Source: Arthrinium phaeospermum (taxonomy: Eukaryota > Ascomycota > Sordariomycetes > Amphisphaeriales > Apiosporaceae). Taken from it: 64,000 nt of DNA. Positions 56,651 through 64,000 of this stretch are shown here, in pieces. Each line of letters starts with the position of its first letter. The stretch's first letter is position 1. The stretch covers positions 496,001-560,000 of the forward strand of contig QYRS01000014.1 in the NCBI GenBank assembly GCA_006503535.1. Reading direction: 5' to 3'. A program made the translations under genes and the position numbers. The notes below the pieces were generated by a model. It searched no databases and was not told the DNA's origin. It worked only from the letters and a program-made list of their open reading frames with translations.

Positions 56651-57540
56651 TGCCTTGGATATCTTATTTTATTACGAAGACTCTTTTTGGCCTGCATCCG
56701 CGTCACACATGATACGAGAGCTCACCAAGCTTGACACCCGACGACCTAGCCGACTGGCTAACCACTATGCCCCCAGCACCTTTTCCGGCTAAGCGATCGC
56801 AAGTATCTTCGCAAGGAACAACCTCGTGCTCTTTGGAGGAATTCATGGATGGGTGGGTAGTACAGGCGAGGACGAATGGGATCGTTAGTGGATGGTGGAA
56901 GAACCAATTTGTACACTAGGAATGGATGCAATCGGCGCATTGCAAAGGAATTTGATCTGGCACTGAACTGCCTGGTATGAATCGCAAGATATGCATAAGC
57001 TTGCGGATACCCTACATACCTCTCAAGGAAGTGTGTACACCATTACCTATTCTCATGCTGCTTCCCCTCGTGTTGGGCGCCCTTAAGTTTGACCTCTTCT
57101 CGTACCTATTGTGTGATGTCTGCGATTGCTACATTGCCCTATTAATACATTCCCTCTCCCGTTATTGTATTCAATTGCACACGCTCCAGAGCACCCCGCT
57201 ACAGGCCATCAACTACTTGTAGCTCTGGAAAGCAGCTCGGTTTACTCGACTGAATGACTACCTACGTACACGTAACATACAAATGCCCCACTTCCTCTGG
57301 TTGATCTGCGTCCATCTTCCTTCATCATCAAGGTCTCATCACACTGGAGAGCATCTTTCATCACGCCGATAAAATTTACAGCGCCAGACCATCATCAACC
57401 CCCGAAGGTAGAACATCAACATTCCCTTCAATCGCAACCATCTTCTTTCTCTTCTTCATATTGTTTTCTTTTTTTCTCGAGTCATACCATCCTCGACAGA
57501 GCCATCAACTCACGCGAACACAACCTTTTCCATTACCAAG
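56651..57540. other. Intergenic with promoter of paralogue 9
   Basis: No gene is supported. It holds the duplicated promoter block at 57166-57245 and a pyrimidine-rich leader (TTTCTCTTCTTC, then TTTTCTTTTTTTC) before the ATG at 57541. Confidence 0.45.
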
Positions 57541-58311
57541 ATGTCTCGGATACTAGCCACCCAATTCTCCAACATGTCGGTTGACGAGAACCCCGACGCC
57601 ACCACCACCCACGAGCTCTCGGATCGCAAGATCAATCAGGAGGATCCTGACGGTGATTACTCTGGTAGCATCATTAAGAAGAACGAGAGTGGCAAGCAGA
57701 AGCGACCTCGCAATGTTCCTGCCTACAACACCCGCCGCTCCGAGAGACTCATCAACAGAGCCTCCAGAAAGACCGAGGATAGCGCGAAGAAGCGACGTCG
57801 CCACGTTGGTGACGACGAGGATAACAGCTTCGGGCGGTTCGAAGGCGGGTCGTGGATTTCGGTCGGTGGGAGAGCCCCCCGTCGTACTGATCTCGCCCCC
57901 GCCTTCAACTGGGACCAGGCCACCATGAAAGCCAATAACGAGGCCCGCGACCTGCAAATCGTGGAGATCCCAACAGACCAAGCCGCTCGCATCATGGAAG
58001 GCGGCCAGCTCACCGGGATTTTCCACATCAACATGGTGAACCCCACCCAGGACCCCGTACAGAACTTCATAGTGTACGACGGGCTGGACGTGCTGGCGCG
58101 AATCCAGGACGAGGGCATGGGGAAGGCCGTGTACGATCTGGCCAAGTTGCATATCGGCCGCCGGCTTGGGTGGGATGATCCCCGGGTCCACGGTCTCGAT
58201 TTCTCCAGCGTGGAGATGAAGGGCCTACTCGCGGGTGGCTGGGCGTTGAAGGCGTCTCCTCTGGATCTGGAAAAGGCGCCCTTTCCGAAGAAGCGAGCCC
58301 GCATGGCTTAG
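57541..58311 (+). CDS. Cluster paralogue 9
   Basis: With 256 residues this is the longest member. The N-terminal 120 residues are basic. INQEDPD and IIKKNES look like SUMO motifs that lost the key Lys or Glu, and a strong basic cluster follows (KKRRRHVGDDED). The domain begins FNWDQATMKANNEARDLQI (about residue 122). It continues IMEGGQLTGIFHIN, NFIVYDGLDVLARIQD, VYDLAKLHIGRRLGWDDP, LDFSSVEMKG and GGWALKASP. It ends FPKKRARMA, a classical monopartite NLS pattern. Its nearest relative is paralogue 6. It closes the cluster on the right. The function is unknown. Confidence 0.88.
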   Translation: MSRILATQFSNMSVDENPDATTTHELSDRKINQEDPDGDYSGSIIKKNESGKQKRPRNVPAYNTRRSERLINRASRKTEDSAKKRRRHVGDDEDNSFGRFEGGSWISVGGRAPRRTDLAPAFNWDQATMKANNEARDLQIVEIPTDQAARIMEGGQLTGIFHINMVNPTQDPVQNFIVYDGLDVLARIQDEGMGKAVYDLAKLHIGRRLGWDDPRVHGLDFSSVEMKGLLAGGWALKASPLDLEKAPFPKKRARMA

Positions 58312-58399
58312 GTCTTGCAAATTCCTACCCGGATAGATCCTGATGTAGTCAGATTGCTGGTTTTGCTACTGTATCATAGAGAATGCGTTCCGAAGTACG

Positions 58400-58463
58400 G
58401 TAAGCATTGCCTGATTCTTACGAGGCTGAGACTGTTCATTTCTAACTAACTCGAGTGAACCAG
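58400..58463 (+). other. Probable 3' UTR intron, paralogue 9
   Basis: It starts GTAAGCATT, contains TCTAACTAACTCG and ends GAACCAG (64 nt). It begins 88 nt after the stop. Confidence 0.75.
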
Positions 58464-59310
58464 GCAAGGGCAATATCACCCCACAATCCCCGAAACGTAC
58501 GACTGTTCTTGCATTATTTGTACTACCAACCAACACCAGCAATTGGATTACCGTCCCGCACCGAGCGACCTGTCGCAGTACATATGAGGCTCTTCTTCTC
58601 TCGCAGATCCGTTGCCACTCGGTTCATAAGGGTGCTTCCTAGGACGGAAAGACATTGGATTAATCAGACGGTACGAAATGGTTGGACCATTGCTGGATAA
58701 ACAGGATGATCTTGTGTCCAATGGTAATAAACGCTGGACGAAAGAAATGAATATTGATTGAGTTCGGGTAACCAGCTGAAAAGAATCGCCAAGTGCAGAG
58801 ATACATTTGCGATAGTTGCCCAAGGAACACCGATAAGAATACATGGATAAACACCCATCTAAATACTGGCTCTTTTAATTCACGTCGGTCTCGAAACGTA
58901 TTCGCTCATAATGCCAGAGCAACATGCTCCGTTTCACTGTGTTGGCATCTCGTACAGACGAAATTTGCCAAACAGTGGCAATAAAGCACTCGCAGTTCCC
59001 AGCCACCTAATACATAACCTTTGCCAAATGTCCACTCTAAGTGCCACACGTCAGGTATCCAGAAGTACTTACTTGTTGATTTCAAACTCCATACCGTAGA
59101 GCTAGCACACTTGCGGAAACAGGGTCATGATACTGTAACGATCTCATCTGCCCATGGATTCAAATATGGCCCATGAAGCACTTCACGATGACAGCATTGT
59201 ACATGGCTAACACGAGATTCATTCTATGTCCTCTATCAAGTGAGAAATATGTACAGCAGAAGTTGTAACCAAAGCGAGATACGTTGGCTGAAGCGCAAAA
59301 ACGAAGCAGT
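58464..59310. other. Intergenic, no supported gene
   Basis: Downstream flanks of paralogue 9 and the expansin-like gene. No recognisable element was seen. Confidence 0.4.
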
Positions 59311-60174
59311 TTAGAAGTTGGACGAAGCCTTGATCTGCGAGTCAGACTCGACGCCGACATTCTCGACGACGACGGTCTTGCCCGACGCGCTGGTGACGCG
59401 GACGCTCTGCTTGGCGGCGCCGAAGCCGGACGAGTTCTCAAAGTAGTTGTAGTCCTGGCGCTTGGCCTCCTTCCACGACTTGCCGCCGTCGGTGCTGACC
59501 TCGAGCTTGGCGACGGCCTCGTTGGCGTTGACGACCTGCATCGAGAACCAGTAGGGCGAGGTGCCCGACTTGTTGTGCAGCACGAGGGGGCTCGTGATGC
59601 CGCACTCGACCTCGGTCCAGGACGTCGTCATGGGGTCCGACGACCCCGGGGAGAGCGCCTTCCACGCGTCCTCGAACAGGTCCAGGTGGCCCGCGTCGCA
59701 CTCGGGGCACTTGTCGACCACCATGACCTTGATGGTCTTGCCCTTGGCGCTCACCTCGAGGCAGGAGCCGCACTTGGCGCCGTTGTTCCAGGCGGAGCCC
59801 GAGAAGGCGGTGCCGTAGATGCCCGAGGGGATGGTGTAGCTGGAGAAGGAGCAAGTGCCGCCATTCAGGTTGCCGCCGTAGAAGGTGGAGGTGCCCGAGG
59901 TGCCGGCGGCGGCCGAGACTTGCTTGCTGCTGCTCTGGGCGGCCGGAGAGGAGGCGGCGGCGGCTTGCTGCTGGTTCTGGGCAGCCGGGGCGGCGACGGC
60001 CTGCTGTTGGCCCTGGCTGCCGCCGACGGCAGCGGGGGCGGCGGCAACGGCGGCGGGAGAGGCAGCAACGGGAGCGGGCTTGGGTTGCTGCTGTCCCTGG
60101 AGGTGGCGGCCGGCGCAGGCTGCGGAGGCGACCGAGGCCACGAGGGGCAGGAGCTGGATGGCGTTGATCTGCAT
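59311..60174 (-). CDS. Expansin-like secreted protein (DPBB plus C-terminal domain)
   Basis: The single-exon product has 287 residues: a signal peptide (MQINAIQLLPLVASVASA), then an Ala/Gln/Pro-rich linker to about residue 90. A double-psi beta-barrel domain follows at about 95-185 (TFYGGNLNGGTCSF, GIYGTAFSGSAW, KCGSCLEV, VMVVDKCPECDAGHLDLF). The catalytic-type Asp of the barrel is present in VVDKCPEC and in the HLDL motif. The C-terminal part (about 190-287) fits the CBM63-like immunoglobulin fold of expansins (PYWFSMQVVNAN, LEVSTDGGKSWKEAKRQDYNYF). Such proteins loosen cellulose or chitin walls without hydrolysis and act outside the cell. The linker differs from the direct junction of plant expansins. 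Confidence 0.88.
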   Translation of the reverse strand: MQINAIQLLPLVASVASAACAGRHLQGQQQPKPAPVAASPAAVAAAPAAVGGSQGQQQAVAAPAAQNQQQAAAASSPAAQSSSKQVSAAAGTSGTSTFYGGNLNGGTCSFSSYTIPSGIYGTAFSGSAWNNGAKCGSCLEVSAKGKTIKVMVVDKCPECDAGHLDLFEDAWKALSPGSSDPMTTSWTEVECGITSPLVLHNKSGTSPYWFSMQVVNANEAVAKLEVSTDGGKSWKEAKRQDYNYFENSSGFGAAKQSVRVTSASGKTVVVENVGVESDSQIKASSNF

Positions 60175-62809
60175 GGCTGCTATGTGTAGGATGTTGCGGG
60201 TAGCAAGTGTAAAGTTGGAGTTTTCAATAACGAATGGCGACGATGCAACGCGAAGGAGCAGTAGTAGTGGAATGAGTGACTGAGCGGCGGCTTGGATGGA
60301 ACCAATCTAGAAAGGATGCGCAGCCGGGCTCGTGGTATTTAAGTTGGATTCACCCCCATGGCCGTTCTTGTTCTCCCTAGAATCGAATCCAATCCTCCCT
60401 TTTAATTAGTATACTTGAAACACACGAAGTAAACCGGGGTTGAGATTAGGGCGCCCCTCCTGGCGAGGGAGCGAGTCAGCTAGCTGGGTTTACGCCGTTG
60501 AGATCGGGTCCACGCTTCGTGAACCACATCACTTAAAGTGAGCACTAAGACGGGAACCCCTGCCTTTGACAAGGCTCTCCCGATCTTTTAGATCAGGAAC
60601 GACATTACTTAGCACCACGAGGCAATCTGGAAACACTCTCTGGGCAATCAAGTTGTTGTCGAATACCCCCAGCAAATTGACTCGAGATGACCAAGGAACC
60701 CCCGTTGGTCCCACTTGGCGCCCAGTTGCTAACCGGATAGGAACGGACCATCTCCGTGTGATATGGCGAGTTTCCACAAACCCCATAGGACGATGGAGGC
60801 ACGATGAGATGAACAGGTGCCGTCCGAGGCGGTTTTGCATTGATGTGGCGGTACGCCTCGCGGGTGGCTGCATTCCGCATCGCACGAGATATCTCTATCC
60901 CCTACGGTGATTCCCAATCCCACCAACCATTACATCAAAAATCACCTAGGGCGCTTTCAAAGGTTACAGCCTCGCGGAGGGCAAAGTCCCGAAGAAGTCG
61001 GCGCACGCCACACTATGTCGGTGGTGGTCTAGGCAAGCAAATATGGAGCGAGATCGGACGGTCCTCAGTCTTGATTGGGACGATGTTTTCCGAATCCAGA
61101 GAGCTGAAGGTTATGTTTGGGAGCGTGCGCCGGTGCGGGCCGCAATTGTCGCTAAATCGTCCAACCAATTCCCAACTGTCCAAGCGACGACCTAAATTGA
61201 ACTTCAAGTCGTCAATTGCACTTTCTGTTTTGTACATGCTGGAATATCGCCAACGGGACGCTTATTGCGTTCCCCGGATCCAACGCAATGGGACGGTATT
61301 GCTTTTGATTTACGTTACATCCCGTTCAATCCGTAGCTCCCAAAAGTTCTGGTCCGGCTGGTTGGGGCGACCCCTGCAAGTTTGCGGCCAAGAACACCAA
61401 AACTGTCGTCATTCCGCGATTCAATCAACGATGGAAAACAAGCTGTGAGTTCATGGCCAGCTTTTCCTTGATTCGTCACCCATTGACCAACGCTTAATTG
61501 AAACGGGCGGCTATTTAGTTCAGATCGCAAGTTCCTTGAACGGATGGACCTTTTGTAGCGGCAGTTCCTGGGAACCCGAGCTAACACTACAGGCCCGAGC
61601 AGGGAGCTCCCGGCGCTTCTTGGCCTCTAATTAATGAAAAGACTCCAGCGTCCACTTCTCACCGCCGAAGAAATCAATCACCACAACACAACATGCTTAT
61701 GTTGCCCAGCGACTTGGCCTGCGTTAAGTGGTGCGTTTTACAATGAAACCAGATGCGAGTGGCTATGGTAATCATTTGCAGCATTTGATTAACGTAAACC
61801 TGCTAGTCTGGCCATGGGTTCAGCTGTGCTGCGATGACAGCATACATGCCTGATCAGCGAAAGCGCAATGAGCTGGCCATGTCACCACGGAGCATCGTCC
61901 GAGCCAATAAAGGGTTAGAGAAGTGCCCAACGAGTCCAAGTCACCTCCATGGAGACGAATTCCTCTCCTGCGATTTGCATCACCAGTGCCCAGGCCGATT
62001 CAAGCAGACTCAATCCGGGTGTGCTTGGGGTTCGACCCAAGATGATCGCGACTGGCGGCTTGTCATCAAGGAAGTGTACTTTCCCACGCCCCCAACTACC
62101 GAGTCTATTGAACTCTACTTTTATGCTGTATCAAATTGCTCCATTCACAGAAGTTCTCATCCAAGTGCCAATGCGCGCGACCCCGAACAGGCAACCCGAT
62201 ATCTAAACATAGGGGCAGCATGTTCGGCAGCGGTGACGAAGAAATGAGCTGGCCCAAGCGCGAATTGCCCCCAATCGGCCTCCTCGACCCCAACTCCTGA
62301 TGCCTGCCGCCGAAAAAGGAAATGCCTCATAACATTGCTTTTGGTTACACCTTATTTAAGTTGATCGCCCTCGCATCGGCATTCCATTACGTGAGTTTTA
62401 CCTGAAGGTTTCCTGGACCTGGCCACCTGGGCGCCTTTTCACCATATGATAAGGCACTGGCCCGTCTGCCACCGCTTCTTCCCGCTCCGCCCGCAGATCT
62501 TGAGCATGTCCGCGGATGGCACGTCAGCAAATGCCCATAGGGCGCCAAACTAACGAGCGCGATTTTTGGGACATTGAGACATTGGCTGGCATGATGCAAG
62601 GCAAGAGGATTAACGCCCGGCGCCCGGGAGGCTGGTTTTGGCATGGCATCTCGTTAGAGCAATTGCGTTGCGGGAGAGAGAGTCATCTCCTTAAATGGCT
62701 TGCACACTCCTCTACACCCCGGCTTGAAGAGTACCACAATAGAAAGAAAACCACGATACAACATCTCTGATCCATTCTATTTTATTGGCTTCACAGCGAC
62801 CAAGTACAG
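60175..62809. other. 2.6 kb without a supported gene
   Basis: It contains the expansin promoter on the left (minus-strand TTAAATACC near 60340). Between 60.5 and 62.7 kb only short frames without domains occur. The hairpin CTTGGG/CCCAAG around 62026-62043 was checked as a T arm and does not fold into a tRNA. Confidence 0.45.
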
Positions 62810-63560
62810 ATGGCTGGTGCGACGCCGACATCCACGGCTTCCGACGCCAATCGCGACCCAGCTATGACAGTCAATACGGGAAGCGTCGCTGCGGGCGTCA
62901 GTATTGCATTGGCCATCGCACTCGCCGTCATCTTCTTGACAGCCTGCAACTCGGGCGCCTTCGGCTCGCTGGGCGTGCTGCGCGAGACGACGGATAGGTC
63001 GTCTCGAAAGCACCCCCACGGGCTGGACAGCGCCATCGTCAATTCGTTTCCCATTATACGGTATCAGCAACCGAAGCTCGCCGCCGACAGATCCCTCAGG
63101 CGATTCCAAGGCCATTCGATCGATGAAGAAGCGGGGGTTAGGAAACCTCTCTCACAGTCCCAGAGTCGAGGGTGTCTCGTTACAAGTCTTCGCATATCGT
63201 TTCCCAGGACCATGCTCGGCCGCCCGCGTACGAGACGTGAACAAGAAACAAGTTGCACCATCTGTACCGACGATTTCGCCGACGGTGTCGACGTACGGAA
63301 GCTGCCTTGTGGTCATATCTTCCATCCTACATGTGTTGACCAGTGGCTCGCAGAGTTTGGAGTCACTTGTCCAGTCTGGCAAGTATCTCCTGCTCATCCA
63401 AATACATACCAACATATCACTATCTGTATTATCTGAAAGATAGGTGCTAACCTACTTGTGTCTTGTTTTCCGCTCCAGTCGTGTCGACCTTGCAGCAGTT
63501 GTGGTCGCGGACAATTCGCTCAGGAGGCCAAAGAAGGCTATGGTGGCTAATAGGTTTTAA
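62810..63560 (+). CDS. Membrane-anchored RING-H2 E3 ligase with GC-AG intron
   Basis: Exons are 62810-63378 and 63479-63560; the product is 216 residues. An N-terminal membrane segment ([20 protein letters not shown], about 26-46) precedes a basic cytosolic linker and a C-terminal RING-H2. Its ligands are C149, C152, C167, H169, H172, C175, C187 and C190 (CTIC ... CGHIFH..C ... CPVC). The last Cys codon is split: exon 1 ends CCAGTCTG, the donor is GCAAGT, GTGCTAACC is the branch site and CAG the acceptor, restoring CPVCRVDL. Using the nearby GTATCT donor gives CPVWQ and destroys the RING, so GC-AG is preferred. It likely ubiquitinates membrane proteins; the target is unknown. Confidence 0.85.
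63379..63478 (+). other. GC-AG intron of the RING-H2 gene
   Basis: This 100-nt intron has the non-canonical donor GCAAGT, branch site GTGCTAACC and acceptor CTCCAG. Its removal joins TG to T, completing the eighth zinc ligand. Confidence 0.8.
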
Positions 63561-64000
63561 TTCGGCATCATAGCTCGGACTCCATCTGTCATTTCTTGGA
63601 TCTAGGGCGTGGCAGCGTCGAATTGAAAGTGATACCTACTTGATATATTGCTTGATCCGTCTTCACTACTAAGATAACGAGACACTGGAATGACCATGCA
63701 ATGATCTTTTATCTTAGTAGTGCCAAGAAAAGCCTAGATATCGTAGCATATGTCTGATTATTACCACTTGTGAGAACCAACGTTCACGCATTGTCCAGAC
63801 ATATAAGGACCCATGTGACAACCTCTGGAATCCATTGCAGCAGCTGCAGGCAAGCCGGCAATGCTCTACCCCAGCAGCAAAGAGACGATAGATCATCAGG
63901 CGGAGTCAACCTGGAGAGGCTCATTCGTTCGACCGATTACCCCCTTTCCACGAGTGGGCAAGTCTCGATCAAGTGGACCATCGTGGTAGGCCACGTCTTT
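63561..64000. other. Right-end flank, no supported gene
   Basis: 3' flank of the RING gene. An imperfect inverted pair, CACTACTAAGATAA/TTATCTTAGTAGTG, lies at 63666-63679 and 63708-63722 and could fold into a hairpin. No gene is supported up to the window edge. Confidence 0.4.

Noticed and set aside
59284..60189. 301-codon plus-strand frame rich in Gly/Ala
   Set aside because: It is antisense to the expansin-like gene.
1..64000. CRISPR arrays, bacterial insertion sequences, operon signals
   Set aside because: Nothing of the kind was seen. The introns and gene families show a fungal nuclear genome, where these are not expected.

Overview
The window looks like nuclear DNA of a filamentous ascomycete (Pezizomycotina), most likely a Sordariomycete. 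The genes carry short introns of about 50-105 nt with GTAAGT-like donors, CTAAC-type branch points and YAG acceptors. Recognisable families are typically fungal: a Yos9/OS-9 lectin, an AA1-like secreted protein, a fungal rhodopsin-type 7-TM protein, a Cnn_1N microtubule-associated protein, an expansin-like protein and an F-box protein. No gene is organised in operons. I could not name the species from the sequence.

Left third (1-27 kb). Two related small secreted proteins (1.2-3.5 kb, minus strand) sit beside the ER quality-control lectin Yos9 (4.4-6.1 kb). About 6 kb without a supportable gene follows, then a two-exon C2H2 zinc-finger regulator (12.5-14.7 kb) and another 2.7 kb gap. Next come a badly broken A1 aspartic protease relic (17.4-18.5 kb), an AA1-like secreted protein (19.6-20.2 kb), a caspase-like protein lacking its catalytic residues (20.7-21.6 kb), an HhH-GPD DNA glycosylase with an apparent mitochondrial presequence (22.1-23.4 kb), and a Cnn_1N-domain protein (24.2-27.2 kb).

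Middle (27-42 kb). After a 5.5 kb gene-poor stretch come a three-exon membrane protein with a large glycosylated ectodomain, a three-exon rhodopsin-type protein and an F-box-like protein. A 155-bp repeat occurs near 20.5 kb and, inverted, near 36.3 kb.

Accessory cluster (42.4-58.3 kb). This is the most remarkable region. Nine intact paralogues and two decayed relics of one family that I do not recognise are packed into 16 kb. Each has a variable N-terminus, in several members full of SUMO-consensus psi-K-x-E motifs, then a C-terminal domain of about 115 residues (core: FIVYDGLDVLARI ... LHIGRRLGW ... GGWAVK) and often a basic NLS-like tail. Eight of the nine have an apparent intron in the 3' UTR, and promoters and leaders are visibly duplicated between members. 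Closest pairs are second/third, fourth/fifth, sixth/ninth and seventh/eighth, which implies stepwise local duplication. I infer a lineage-specific family of nuclear, probably SUMO-regulated proteins; the function is unknown.

Right end (59-64 kb). An expansin-like secreted protein is followed by 2.6 kb without a gene and then a membrane-anchored RING-H2 protein whose last zinc-ligand codon is completed across a GC-AG intron.
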